Shown: one piece after another, positions 7,433 to 16,201 of the stretch | Layout: every line of letters begins with the position of its first letter | Numbering within the stretch: position 1 is the first letter of the stretch | Assembly: GCF_029626025.1 (NCBI RefSeq) | Contig: NZ_JARUBF010000001.1 | Span: forward strand, 6,108,001-6,172,000 | Reading direction: 5' to 3' | Source of the DNA: Solwaraspora sp. WMMD406 | Lineage (GTDB): Bacteria > Actinomycetota > Actinomycetes > Mycobacteriales > Micromonosporaceae | Length of the DNA stretch: 64,000 nt | Notes under the pieces: model-generated | Told to the model about the DNA's origin: nothing | Databases searched by the model: none | What the model saw: only the letters and a program-made list of their open reading frames with translations | Position numbers and translations under genes: made by a program

Positions 7433-9709
7433 CTAAGCCCCGTCGCCGGACGCTGGCAAACCATTTTCCGGGTCGGATTCCGAACTTTTTTTCCAGTCAA
7501 GATCATCTACTGCCGTGCCGTCCACCAACGCGCACACGTCCCGGCCGTAAAGGCCCAGCTTGCGCGGGCCGATCCCGGCGATCGCGAGCAGCTCGGCGTC
7601 GGTCCGTGGCCGCCGTTCGGCGATCGCCACCAGAGTGGCGTCGGTGAAGACCACGTACGCCGGCACCCGCTGATCCCCGGCCAGCCGACCCCGCCAGGTC
7701 CGAAGCCGGTCGAACAGCTCCTCGTCCAGATCCGACGGGCAGGTGGCGCACCGGCCGAGCTTGCGGTCGACCCCGGCGAGCAACGTCGTCCCGCAGACCC
7801 GACACGAGATCGGCTGTCCCCGGCGACGCTGCGCCGCACCACTCGCTGGATCGGTGCCCCCCCTGCCGGTGCCCCCCCTGCCGGTGCCACCGGCTCGTCC
7901 CGCCGCGCCGTCGGAACGGTCCAGCTGAGGCAGGAAACGGCAGGGACGACGGTTACGACCGCCCGGCGAACGAGCGGTGCCGTAGGACAACCAGAGCCAC
8001 TGCCGGGCCCGGGTCACCCCGACGTAGAGCAGCCGACGTTCCTCCTCCAGCTGCTCGGCGCTGCGCGCGTACGGCGTCGGCAACGTGCCGTCGGCGAGGC
8101 CGACCAGGAACACCGCGTCCCACTCCAGCCCCTTGGCCGAGTGCAGCGACGCCAGGGTCACCCCGGACACCGTCGGGACGTGTTGCGCCGCCGCCCGACG
8201 CTGCAACTCGGCGCAGAAATCCGCCAACGACACCGCCCGCTCGCTGACCGCTGCCTCGCCGACCGGCACCAGCAGCGGCTCGGCACCGAACTCCTCGGCC
8301 AGTTGCACCAGCGCGGCCAGCGCCTCCCAACGTTCCCGGACCGCGCCACCGGCCGGTGGCTGGCCGGGAGCCCAACCCACCGCGCCCAGCCCGGCCACCA
8401 CCGCCTCGACCAGCGGGGTCTCCCCCGGCGTCGAACGGACTGCGGCCCGCAACGCCACCATCGCCTGACGAATCTCGGCCCGTTCGAAGAACCGCTCCGC
8501 CCCCTGCACCACGTACGGCACCTCGGCTTCGGCCAACGCCTTCTCGTACGCCTCGGACTGCGCGTTGGTGCGGAACAGCACCGCGATCTCCTGGGCGGGC
8601 GTGCCGGCGGCGATCAGCTCGGCGCACCGGGCCGCGACCGCCGTCGCCTCGGCCGGCTCGTCGGTGAAGATCCGGACCTCCGGCTCCGGACCAGCCGGAC
8701 GTTGTCCGACCAGTTCCAGACGCAACCGCGCCTCGGCCCCCCGGGCCTGCCGGATCACCGCGTTGGCCAAGCCGACCACCTGCGGAGTCGAACGGTAGTC
8801 GCGGACCAGCCGGACCACCACCGAGTCGCGGTGCCGGTGCGGAAAATCGACCAGGTAGGCCGAGGTGGCCCCGGTGAACGAATAGATCGTCTGGCTGGCG
8901 TCGCCGACCACGGTCAGGTCGTCGCGGCCACCCAGCCAGGCGTCGAGCAGGCGCTGCTGCAGCGGGTTGACGTCCTGGTACTCGTCGACCACGAAGTGCC
9001 GGTACTGGGCGCGGACCTGCTCGGCGACGTCGGGGTGGTCTTCGATGCCCCAGATCGCCGCCCGGAGCACGTCCTCGAAATCGATCACCCCGTTGGCCCG
9101 CTTGACCTGCTCGTACGCGGCGAACACCTCGGCGACCCTGGCCGGCTCGTGCGGTGTCTCCCGCATCGCCTTCGCCGCCGCCACCGCGTACTCACCCGGC
9201 TCGACCAGCGACGACTTGGCCCACTCGATCTCGCCGGCGAGGTCGCGGGCGGCGGCCCGATCGGTCCGTACGCCGAGCCGACCGGCGGCAAGGGTGACCA
9301 GTCTGATCTTGCTGTCGAGCAGCTCGGGCATCTCCCGACCGCCGAGCAGTCGGGGCGCGAAGTAGCGGACCTGGCGCAACGCGGCGGCGTGGAACGTGCG
9401 GGCCTGGACCCCCGCCACGCCGAGTTCGCCGAGCCGGGCGCGCAACTGCGCGGCCGCCCGCGCGGTGAAGGTGACCGCCAGGACGTGCCGGGCGACGATC
9501 TGGCCCGACAGGACCCGGTAGGCGATCCGACTGGTGATCGCCCGGGTCTTCCCGGTACCGGCACCGGCCAGGACGCAGACCGGCACCGCGGCCGCGGTGA
9601 CCGCCGTACGCTGCTCCGGGTCGAGCCCAGCGAGCACCCGGGCGATCTCGGTACGCGCTGGGCCTGAGTCCTGGTCTGAGCCTGAGACTGAGCTGATGTC
9701 CGCCGCCAC
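7433..9709 (-). CDS. uvrD2: ATP-dependent DNA helicase UvrD2
   Basis: A 758-residue superfamily 1 helicase. Walker A is GAGTGKT near residue 51; motif II is VVDEYQDVNPLQQ; motif III is VVGDASQTIYSFTGA; motifs V/VI include LHSAKGLEWDAVFLVG and VGVTRARQ. After the motor comes the tetracysteine linker (CRVCGTT...CATCPSD) and a C-terminal HRDC domain (ELLAIAGIGPRKLGLYG), the layout that defines actinobacterial UvrD2. A 15-bp duplication gives a Gly/Thr/Arg repeat in the low-complexity stretch before the cysteine linker. In mycobacteria it is a 3'-to-5' helicase near whiB7 and mrx1, as here, and it is divergent from mrx1. Confidence 0.93.
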   Translation of the reverse strand: MAADISSVSGSDQDSGPARTEIARVLAGLDPEQRTAVTAAAVPVCVLAGAGTGKTRAITSRIAYRVLSGQIVARHVLAVTFTARAAAQLRARLGELGVAGVQARTFHAAALRQVRYFAPRLLGGREMPELLDSKIRLVTLAAGRLGVRTDRAAARDLAGEIEWAKSSLVEPGEYAVAAAKAMRETPHEPARVAEVFAAYEQVKRANGVIDFEDVLRAAIWGIEDHPDVAEQVRAQYRHFVVDEYQDVNPLQQRLLDAWLGGRDDLTVVGDASQTIYSFTGATSAYLVDFPHRHRDSVVVRLVRDYRSTPQVVGLANAVIRQARGAEARLRLELVGQRPAGPEPEVRIFTDEPAEATAVAARCAELIAAGTPAQEIAVLFRTNAQSEAYEKALAEAEVPYVVQGAERFFERAEIRQAMVALRAAVRSTPGETPLVEAVVAGLGAVGWAPGQPPAGGAVRERWEALAALVQLAEEFGAEPLLVPVGEAAVSERAVSLADFCAELQRRAAAQHVPTVSGVTLASLHSAKGLEWDAVFLVGLADGTLPTPYARSAEQLEEERRLLYVGVTRARQWLWLSYGTARSPGGRNRRPCRFLPQLDRSDGAAGRAGGTGRGGTGRGGTDPASGAAQRRRGQPISCRVCGTTLLAGVDRKLGRCATCPSDLDEELFDRLRTWRGRLAGDQRVPAYVVFTDATLVAIAERRPRTDAELLAIAGIGPRKLGLYGRDVCALVDGTAVDDLDWKKSSESDPENGLPASGDGA

Positions 9710-9851
9710 AGCTAGGAATCATCGCAGCCGTGCCGGACGTTGCACCGGCTAGCCCGGCGGCGACGACCGGGCCGTCCGCCGTACCGGCACCGGCGCGACG
9801 GAGCACCCACCCGCACCGCCAGGTGCCCGAGTTCCTGGGAGGACCCAGACG

Positions 9852-10097
9852 ATGTTGACCATGTATTCGACCACGTGGTGCGGTTACTGCCACCGGCTCA
9901 AGTCCCAGTTCGATCGGGAGCAGATTCCGTACGAGGTGATCGACATCGAACGGGACGAGAACGCGGCGGCCTATGTGATGGAGGTCAACGGCGGCAACCA
10001 GACGGTCCCGACAGTACGATTTCCGGACGGTTCGGCATTGACCAACCCGAATATTGCTCAAGTTCGTCAGCGTCTCGCCAGCATCGCCGGTAACTGA
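9852..10097 (+). CDS. mrx1: Mycoredoxin Mrx1 (glutaredoxin-like)
   Basis: An 81-residue thioredoxin-fold protein with the active site WCGYC at residues 9-13, the cis-proline motif TVPTVRF, and a C-terminal helix ending in VRQRLA. CGYC in a short glutaredoxin-like protein beside uvrD2 and nudC is characteristic of mycoredoxin-1, which reduces mycothiol mixed disulfides on proteins. A mycothiol biosynthesis gene (mshB) is also in this window. A GGAGG ribosome site precedes the ATG. Confidence 0.92.
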   Translation: MLTMYSTTWCGYCHRLKSQFDREQIPYEVIDIERDENAAAYVMEVNGGNQTVPTVRFPDGSALTNPNIAQVRQRLASIAGN

Positions 10098-10257
10098 GTC
10101 GCACTCACGGTCCGTCGCGCCGCCACGCGAGGTCGCATTTGGGCAAACACGCCCGGTGCGGGGGCCCCACTGACACGAGATCGGGGCCATACTGTTTCGG
10201 GCCGCGACACACGTCGCCGCTTCCATGGCGGATGCCGACGGATCGGGGGGAGTACCG

Positions 10258-11388
10258 GTGCAGCCCGAGCAGCCCATACCGAGTCCGACTATGCGCCGTC
10301 GCCGCCTCGGCAGTGAGCTGAGGCGGCTACGGGAAAACGCCGGGCTCACCGGCGAGCAGGTGATCGAGCGAGTCAACTGGGCCTCGGCGTCCAAGCTCTC
10401 CCGACTGGAGAACGGACGGAGTCGCCCGGGCGTCGGTGACGTGATGGACCTACTCGATCTGTACGGCGTCAGCGACGAGGTCCGCGACGAACTGGTCGGC
10501 ATCGCCCGGGACGCCGGAAACACCCGGGCATTCCTGCGCTCGTACGCGGTGATGACCAGCCGGCAGCGGGCCTACGCCGAACTTGAGGCCGGTGCCACCG
10601 AAATCCACGAGTACGGCTCGGTGATCATTCCAGGACTTCTGCAGACCCCCGACTACGCCAAGATCCGAATCCTGTCGGCGCTACCGCTGTTCGACCCCAC
10701 CAACGACAAACGGGTACCCGACGATCCCGACACAGAGGTGGCCGCCCGCACGTCGCGCCAGTCCATGCTGATGCGCAGCAACGGGGTCCCCCGCTACACC
10801 GCCGTGCTGGAGGAAACCGCACTCGGGCTACGGTGCGGGCCGCCCGACGTGATGGTCGCCCAGCTCATGCACCTGCGCTCGATGGCCCAGTTGCCGAACG
10901 TCACCCTGCGGGTGTTGCCGCAGACGGCGACCATCGCCTCCTGGTACCTGCCGGAGACCGCGTTCTCGATCTACTCGTTCGCCGATCCGGAGGATCCGAG
11001 CGCCGTGGCGGTAGAGACGCTGGCCGCCGACATGACCGTGAACGAGGGTCCGGTCCTGGACCGCTACCGGCAGGTCTTCGACTGGATGTGCCAGGCCGCC
11101 CGCGACCCCGAGGAGTCGATCGAGTGGCTCACCGAGGCGATCACCCGACACCAGGCGGCCGGCGCCACCGAATTGAGCACGCTCCCCGCACCGGACACCG
11201 CCTCCCCCGGCGGACCCCACGCGGACACCACCCCCGCCGTAGCCACCACACCACCCACCACCCCTGCCCCACTGTCCCCGCCCGCCACCGCGAGCGGGGC
11301 AGGCCCCGGCCGACCGGCCGGGCCGCCCATCCAGCGTGGACCGCACGACGCGACCACGCAGCGGGCCGAGCAGGTGACACCGGACTGA
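10258..11388 (+). CDS. XRE-family regulator with DUF5753 domain
   Basis: Taken from a GTG start with a GGGGGGAG ribosome site six bases upstream (376 residues); an upstream ATG at 10225 has none. Residues 13-70 form a helix-turn-helix (LGSELRRLRENAGLTGEQVI...SKLSRLENG). The rest is the DUF5753 ligand-binding-like domain (EYGSVIIPGLLQTPDYA) typical of actinobacterial regulators paired with DUF397 proteins. The C-terminal 75 residues are a Pro/Thr-rich tail. The next gene encodes the DUF397 partner, so this is a standard regulator pair of the kind often tied to development or natural products. Its target is unknown. Confidence 0.9.
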   Translation: MQPEQPIPSPTMRRRRLGSELRRLRENAGLTGEQVIERVNWASASKLSRLENGRSRPGVGDVMDLLDLYGVSDEVRDELVGIARDAGNTRAFLRSYAVMTSRQRAYAELEAGATEIHEYGSVIIPGLLQTPDYAKIRILSALPLFDPTNDKRVPDDPDTEVAARTSRQSMLMRSNGVPRYTAVLEETALGLRCGPPDVMVAQLMHLRSMAQLPNVTLRVLPQTATIASWYLPETAFSIYSFADPEDPSAVAVETLAADMTVNEGPVLDRYRQVFDWMCQAARDPEESIEWLTEAITRHQAAGATELSTLPAPDTASPGGPHADTTPAVATTPPTTPAPLSPPATASGAGPGRPAGPPIQRGPHDATTQRAEQVTPD

Positions 11389-11433
11389 CCGCACGTCGTC
11401 CAGCCCGGTCCGCCTTACCAGCAAGGAGCAGGA

Positions 11434-11670
11434 ATGAACCCAGCAGATCAGCGCAGCGTGCGCACCGCTGGCGGGAACTCGCCCGCTTGGCGTAAGAGCA
11501 GCCGCAGCCAGAGCACCAACTGTGTCGAGGTCGGACCACTGGCTGGCGACCGGGCGCCGGTGCTGATGCGGGACAGCAAGAACCGTACCGGACCGGTCCT
11601 GTCGTTCGAGCGGACCAACTGGCGCGACTTCATCGACAGCGCGAAGGACGGGGAGTTCGACCTGAGCTGA
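11434..11670 (+). CDS. DUF397 protein
   Basis: A 78-residue protein with ATG start and AAGGAG ribosome site. It contains the DUF397 signature: WRKSSRSQSTNCVEVG, then LMRDSKNRTGPVLSF and WRDFIDSAKDGEFDL. Such proteins are encoded next to XRE/DUF5753 regulators and are thought to act with them. It lies 45 bases downstream of its partner. Confidence 0.93.
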   Translation: MNPADQRSVRTAGGNSPAWRKSSRSQSTNCVEVGPLAGDRAPVLMRDSKNRTGPVLSFERTNWRDFIDSAKDGEFDLS

Positions 11671-11687
11671 CCGTACGCCATGGGTCT

Positions 11688-11725
11688 GATTCATCCGCAC
11701 CGGATCGTTCCGGTGCGGATGAATC
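11688..11725 (+). terminator. Intrinsic terminator after the XRE/DUF397 pair
   Basis: A perfect 16-bp inverted repeat (11688-11703 with 11710-11725) and a six-base loop, 17 bases past the DUF397 stop. Confidence 0.85.
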
Positions 11726-11760
11726 GGGGCGGGAGACCACGTCCGACGCCACGCGTCGTC

Positions 11761-11809
11761 CCGGAGTCCACGCGCCGCCCGGAGTGTCCGGAGTCCACGC
11801 GCCGCCCGG
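11761..11809. repeat. 22-bp direct repeat, period 27
   Basis: Two identical 22-base copies (11761-11782 and 11788-11809) in intergenic sequence separated by five bases. Confidence 0.9.
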
Positions 11810-11983
11810 TGTTCCGCAATCCACCGAACGGACATCTTGTTTCACCCGTTCGGCACGTTTAGCCCATCGCGATCCGGGGTTCTCTCGTGCCGGAGACATC
11901 CGGTGGAATTTCCAAGCAAGCACATTCCGACTGTGGGAACCCGCCGGCCGTCGATCATCGGTCACGGTTCCCCGGAGTCGCAC

Positions 11984-12298
11984 ATGCGATATCTGATCGT
12001 CCGCACGGAAGTCCGCGCGGTGGCCCATGACGAGCTCACCGAGGCCATCGCCAGCGGTCGACGGATCCGCGACGAATGGACCGCCCCCGAGCCTCGCCGG
12101 CAGACCGCCTGCGCCGAGAACCGCGAAGCCGCGATGAGTCTCGCGCGCGGTCCTCGGTCGGCTCGGTCCGCTCCGGCCGACAACGAGTCAAGGTGGTCCA
12201 GGTGCCGGATCCGCACGCGACAGACGTCGACCAACTGTCGGCACCGGCATCGACAACCGACCAGTCCTCGGCATCGGCATCGGTCCGCTGACCGGTGA
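11984..12298 (+). CDS. Small hypothetical protein, possibly frame-disrupted
   Basis: An ORF of 104 codons from an ATG with a weak GGAG site. The first 45 or so codons look coding (MRYLIVRTEVRAVAHDEL, high GC at third positions). Towards the end the reading becomes Arg/His/Cys-rich and unnatural, while another frame reads VKVVQVPDPHATDVDQLS up to a stop at 12291. This looks like a gene with a frameshift between about 12130 and 12180, or a chance ORF. No family was recognised. Confidence 0.3.
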   Translation: MRYLIVRTEVRAVAHDELTEAIASGRRIRDEWTAPEPRRQTACAENREAAMSLARGPRSARSAPADNESRWSRCRIRTRQTSTNCRHRHRQPTSPRHRHRSADR

Positions 12299-12368
12299 CG
12301 GACGACCGTCGCGGCTCGGCCAGCCCCGCCGTACCACCCAGGTGGCCGGCAGCGACGGGCCAGGACCT

Positions 12369-12406
12369 TGGCCCGTGGGCATCGCGGCAACGGCGCCCAC
12401 GGGCCA
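12369..12406 (-). terminator. Terminator of the M16-M16-nudC operon
   Basis: A perfect 12-bp inverted repeat (12369-12380 with 12395-12406) with a 14-base loop, about 30 bases past the nudC stop in the direction of transcription. Confidence 0.65.
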
Positions 12407-12438
12407 GGGTTGGGCCGGCAGCCGGCTCAACCCGGCGG

Positions 12439-13422
12439 TCACCCACGATCGGCGACCCAGTGACCGATCAGGAAAGCCGCGATCGACGCGGGTGGCGCCA
12501 GCCGCACCGTGAACCCGTCACCCGAGTCCACCTGGTCACCGGCCAGCACCGCGCGCACCTCGGCCCGGCTGAACCAGCGAGCCCGGATGATCTCCTCCGG
12601 GTCGATCCGAACTGACTGATCCGGATCGACCCGCCCGAGGTAGCCGAGCATCAGCGTGCCCGGGAACGGCCAGGACTGGCTGCCGAGATAGGACAGCTCC
12701 GACAAGGTCATCCCGACCTCTTCCCGGACCTCCCGGGCCACCGTCGCCTCAGCCGACTCGCCCGGCTCGACGAACCCGGCCAGGCAGGAGTAGAGCCGTC
12801 CCCGCCCGTCACCGCGCCGGGCATGATGGTTGGCGAGCAGGCAGCGCCCCTGCGGGCCGGGCACGCCGTCGTGCGGCAGCACGATCACCGCCGGGTCGGT
12901 GCGCGGCCAGATGCGGACTTCGTCCGGGTCCGTCCGCGACCATCCGCCATCGCTCGGTCGGGTCGGCGACCCGGTGCCCGGCGCGTACGGATGTCGGGCA
13001 TGCCAGCCGAGCAGCGCCGCCGCCGCGGTGAACAGCCCGGCGTCCCGGTCGTCGAGCTGGTGCCCGACCTCCCGCACCGTGGCCGGACGGGCCCCGGGCA
13101 CCACCGGCAACGGCGCGTCCACCGCGAAGATTGGCGTTTCGTCCCGATCGACGCCGAGGAAGACCCGATCGTCCACCGCCGACGGCATCGGGTCGACCAG
13201 CACCAGCGCGACCGCCGCCGGGGAATCGGCCCGTTCGACGTCGTGGACCAGCGCCCGGCCACCAGCGGCCGTGTCCAGCACCAGCACCCGCGACCGGGTC
13301 CACGCCCGCTCCAGCCACCCCGGCTCGGTACGCCGATGCGCCGCCCGGTCCAGCGCGCTACGCGCCAACGGCGGCTGGTCGACGCCAGCCACGGCATCGC
13401 CCGACGGACCGCTACCGCTCAC
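12439..13422 (-). CDS. nudC: NAD(+) diphosphatase NudC (Nudix)
   Basis: A 327-residue protein. The Nudix box is complete (GFVEPGESAEATVAREVREE), followed by the NudC-specific SQSWPFPGTLM, which marks NADH/NAD-cap pyrophosphatases. The zinc-ribbon cysteines of the E. coli enzyme are absent: the usual CPxCG position reads APGTG, as I also recall for mycobacterial NudC, so this is probably a lineage trait. The ATG overlaps the stop of the upstream M16 gene by four bases (ATGA). It hydrolyses NAD(H) to nicotinamide mononucleotide and AMP and may remove NAD caps from RNA. Confidence 0.9.
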   Translation of the reverse strand: MSGSGPSGDAVAGVDQPPLARSALDRAAHRRTEPGWLERAWTRSRVLVLDTAAGGRALVHDVERADSPAAVALVLVDPMPSAVDDRVFLGVDRDETPIFAVDAPLPVVPGARPATVREVGHQLDDRDAGLFTAAAALLGWHARHPYAPGTGSPTRPSDGGWSRTDPDEVRIWPRTDPAVIVLPHDGVPGPQGRCLLANHHARRGDGRGRLYSCLAGFVEPGESAEATVAREVREEVGMTLSELSYLGSQSWPFPGTLMLGYLGRVDPDQSVRIDPEEIIRARWFSRAEVRAVLAGDQVDSGDGFTVRLAPPASIAAFLIGHWVADRG

Positions 13423-14840
13423 GCCGCGTCGCCGCTACGGCCACCACCGCTACGGTCGCCACCGGTACGGTCGCCACCAGGCGGCTCGACCGGGGTCACC
13501 GCCGCGACCGCGTCGGCGATCCGCGACACGTCACCCAGGATCACCCCGAGCGCCTGGGACGGTGCCAGGTAGCGGGCAGCGGCGGCGGCGACCTCCTCCC
13601 GGGTGACCGACGCCAACCGGGCGGCGTGTTCGGCCAGATGGTCGACGGGCAGCCCGAACCCGGCGTAGGTGCTGATCATTCCGGCCAGCCCGGCCTGCGT
13701 CGACATGCCGATCTGCAGGGTGCCGAGCGCGTACTGACGGGCCTGCTCCAGCTCGGCGGCCTCGGGCGGTACGACGGCGAGACGGCCCAACTCGTAGAAG
13801 GTCTCCAGCAGAGCCGGGGCGGTCACCTCGGTGGCGACGTCGGCAGCGAGCAGCAGCACCGATCCGGCGACCGAATGCTCCACCATCGAATGCGGTCCGT
13901 AGCTGTACCCCTTGTCCTCCCGGATGTTCTCCACCCACCGGGACGAGAAGTAGCCACCGAAGATCATGTTCGCCAGCTGCAGCGCCGCGTGATCGGGATG
14001 GTCCCGACTCACGCCCGGCAACGCGATCCGTAGCGACGACTGGACCGACCCCGGCCGGTCGACCAACGCGAGCGGAGCCGGCCGGGGGTCCGGCGCCGGT
14101 GGCAGGACGAGCTGCCGACCAGTCGGACGCCAGCCGCTGAGCGCCTGTTCGGCGGCGTCCAGAGCCCGGTTGGGGGCGATGTCGCCGACGAGCACGAGGT
14201 TCGCTCCGGCCGGATGCAACCGGTCGGTGTGCAACGCGCGCAGCGCCGCCGGCCGGACCGCTCGGATCTGGTCGACCTCGGGCATCTGCACCGCGTACGG
14301 ATGCCGGCCGTAAATCCGGCGGACCAGCGCCGCGCGCGCCACGTGGGCGGGCTGGCTCAGCGCCACCTGGATCCGGTCGGCCAGCCGGTCGCGCTCGATG
14401 GCCACCTCGCCGGCCGGGTACGTCGCCCCGGTGAGCACCTCGTTGAGCAGTTCCAGGATCCGGGGCAGGCCGGAGACCAGCGCGGCGCCGGCGACCAGCA
14501 ACCGGTCCGGGTCCAGGCCGGCGGACAGACCGCCGCCGACCGCCTGCAGCTCGGCCGCCAGTTCGCCGTTGGTCCGGTTGGCGGTGCCCCCGAACAAGGT
14601 CTGCGACAGCACCGTGGCCCGGCCCAGCGGGGCCCGGCCGAACGGAACCCACAGCCGGATCTCGACCAGCGGCACCGAAGGCCGCCGGACAGCGATCACC
14701 CGCAGGCCGTTGTCGAGCGTACGCCGCGCCACCTTGGGCAGCGGCGGAGTGCGGTTGGGCCCGAGCGGGGGCAGCGGCCGGCGGGGCCGGGCCGGGCCGG
14801 GCCGGGTGCTCCCACCGTCCGTGACGGTCGCGCTGGTCAC
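13419..14840 (-). CDS. M16-family peptidase, non-catalytic subunit
   Basis: A 473-residue M16 (pitrilysin/processing-peptidase) fold: LDNGLRVIAVRRPSVPLVEI at the N-terminus and a C-terminal RVENIREDKGYSYG-like segment (WVENIREDKGYSYGPHSM) that supplies the arginine/tyrosine substrate site. The zinc motif HxxEH is missing: the equivalent stretch is VLSQTLFGGTANR. It therefore resembles the structural subunit of a heterodimeric M16 peptidase whose partner is the gene just upstream, with which it overlaps by four bases. Substrates are unknown; bacterial pairs degrade peptides, and some act on PQQ-type precursors. Confidence 0.88.
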   Translation of the reverse strand: MTSATVTDGGSTRPGPARPRRPLPPLGPNRTPPLPKVARRTLDNGLRVIAVRRPSVPLVEIRLWVPFGRAPLGRATVLSQTLFGGTANRTNGELAAELQAVGGGLSAGLDPDRLLVAGAALVSGLPRILELLNEVLTGATYPAGEVAIERDRLADRIQVALSQPAHVARAALVRRIYGRHPYAVQMPEVDQIRAVRPAALRALHTDRLHPAGANLVLVGDIAPNRALDAAEQALSGWRPTGRQLVLPPAPDPRPAPLALVDRPGSVQSSLRIALPGVSRDHPDHAALQLANMIFGGYFSSRWVENIREDKGYSYGPHSMVEHSVAGSVLLLAADVATEVTAPALLETFYELGRLAVVPPEAAELEQARQYALGTLQIGMSTQAGLAGMISTYAGFGLPVDHLAEHAARLASVTREEVAAAAARYLAPSQALGVILGDVSRIADAVAAVTPVEPPGGDRTGGDRSGGGRSGDAA

Positions 14841-16144
14841 TGGGTGCCTCCCGGAACGACTTCAAGCGCCGCGCGGCGCTGCGGGCGCAGGCTCGCGGCA
14901 GCCTCCCGTACCTGTGTCTCGGTGACCGAACCCAGCAGGCGGGGCAGCTGGTTGACCAGTTCCGGATTGCCGCGTTGCTGTTCGAGCACCGCCATCCGCA
15001 GCCCCCGACCGAGCACCGAGTCGGCGTCGCGCAACAGGTGGGTCGCCATCCGGGCCTGCACCCGGGCGAGTTCGCCTCGGCCGAAGCCGCCCGTCGCCAG
15101 CCGGTCCAGCTCCTCGTCGACCGCGACCAGGACCTTGTCGGCGTCGCCCCCGGGCGGCAGGTGGGCCTGCAGCACCAGAACCGACGGATCCCGTACATCG
15201 AACGGCTCGCCCTCGAAGCTGAGGTAGCCACCGAGGCTGGTCACCGTCCGGTCCCGCCGGACCAGCCGCTCCACCAGCCGGGCCGCGTCCCCGTCGGTGA
15301 GCACCTCGGCGAGCACGACGTACGGCAGATAGGCGTCCAGGTCCGCGATCGGGTCGGGGACCCGCCACGCGGCGGCGACGGCCGGCAGCGGGGCGAGCGG
15401 ATCGGTGTGGACCTGCCGGCGTTCGGCGGTCAGCTCGGGTTCGGCGAAGTCCGGGATCGGCGGAGCCGGGCGGGCCGGGACGTCGCCGAAGTGCCGCTCG
15501 ACCAGTTCGGTGGCGGTCGCGACGTCCAGGTCACCGGCGATCGCCAGCACCGCATTGCCGCAGGCGTAGTAGCGGGTGAAGAACTCGGCCGCCTCGGCCA
15601 CCGTCGCGCTCTCCAGGTCGACGAACGATCCGTAGCCGTCGTGCGCGTTGGGGAAGGTGTCGAACATCACCGGCGGCAGGTGCAGCCAGGGAAACCCACC
15701 GTACGGCCGGTTGAGCACGTTGACCCGAATCTCTTCCTTGACCACGTCGACCTGGTTGCGCAGATTCTCCTCGGTCAACTGCGGGGCACGCATCCGGTCT
15801 GCCTCCAGGAACAACGCCCGTTCCAGCGCGTTGCTCGGCAGCACCTGGTAGTAGTCGGTGTAGTCCAAGTGGGTGCTGCCGTTGAAGGTCCCGCCCGAGC
15901 CCTGCACGTGACGGAAGTGCGCCAGCTTCTCCAGGTTCTCCGACCCCTGGAACATCAGGTGCTCGAACAGGTGCGCGAACCCGGTGCGGCCCGGAGGCTC
16001 GGAACGGATCCCGACGTCGTAGACGACGGCGACGCCGACCACCGGAGCACTCCGGTCCGGGGCGAGCACCACCCGTAGGCCATTGGCGAGGGTGAACCGC
16101 TCCACCGGGTAGGTCGTCGCGGGAATCCGAACTGTACGCGCCAC
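14837..16144 (-). CDS. M16-family zinc peptidase, catalytic subunit
   Basis: A 435-residue protein with the inverted zinc motif HLFEHLMFQGS near residue 61 and the downstream glutamate-containing region (ENLRNQVDVVKEEIRVN), the standard M16 active site. It is the first gene of a tightly overlapping operon with the HxxEH-lacking M16 paralogue and nudC. The pair probably forms an obligate heterodimer. There is no signal peptide, so it should act in the cytoplasm. Confidence 0.9.
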   Translation of the reverse strand: MARTVRIPATTYPVERFTLANGLRVVLAPDRSAPVVGVAVVYDVGIRSEPPGRTGFAHLFEHLMFQGSENLEKLAHFRHVQGSGGTFNGSTHLDYTDYYQVLPSNALERALFLEADRMRAPQLTEENLRNQVDVVKEEIRVNVLNRPYGGFPWLHLPPVMFDTFPNAHDGYGSFVDLESATVAEAAEFFTRYYACGNAVLAIAGDLDVATATELVERHFGDVPARPAPPIPDFAEPELTAERRQVHTDPLAPLPAVAAAWRVPDPIADLDAYLPYVVLAEVLTDGDAARLVERLVRRDRTVTSLGGYLSFEGEPFDVRDPSVLVLQAHLPPGGDADKVLVAVDEELDRLATGGFGRGELARVQARMATHLLRDADSVLGRGLRMAVLEQQRGNPELVNQLPRLLGSVTETQVREAAASLRPQRRAALEVVPGGTQ

Positions 16145-16201
16145 CCGCCGACCCTAACCTGTCCCGGTACGCCGGGGAACCAGCGGCCGGACGGCGGCCG
16201 A

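Noticed and set aside
8141-9667. Long plus-strand ORFs opposite uvrD2, and similar long ORFs opposite adnAB and the GGDEF/EAL gene
   Set aside because: They are antisense shadows of high-GC genes, rich in Arg/Pro/Gly/His and without recognisable domains.
12439-13422. Loss of zinc-binding cysteines in NudC as a novel defect
   Set aside because: To my knowledge mycobacterial NudC also lacks these cysteines, so this is probably a lineage trait rather than a local oddity.
13419-14840. Missing HxxEH in an M16 peptidase as a sign of a pseudogene
   Set aside because: M16 peptidases commonly work as pairs with one inactive subunit, and the active partner is encoded directly upstream.
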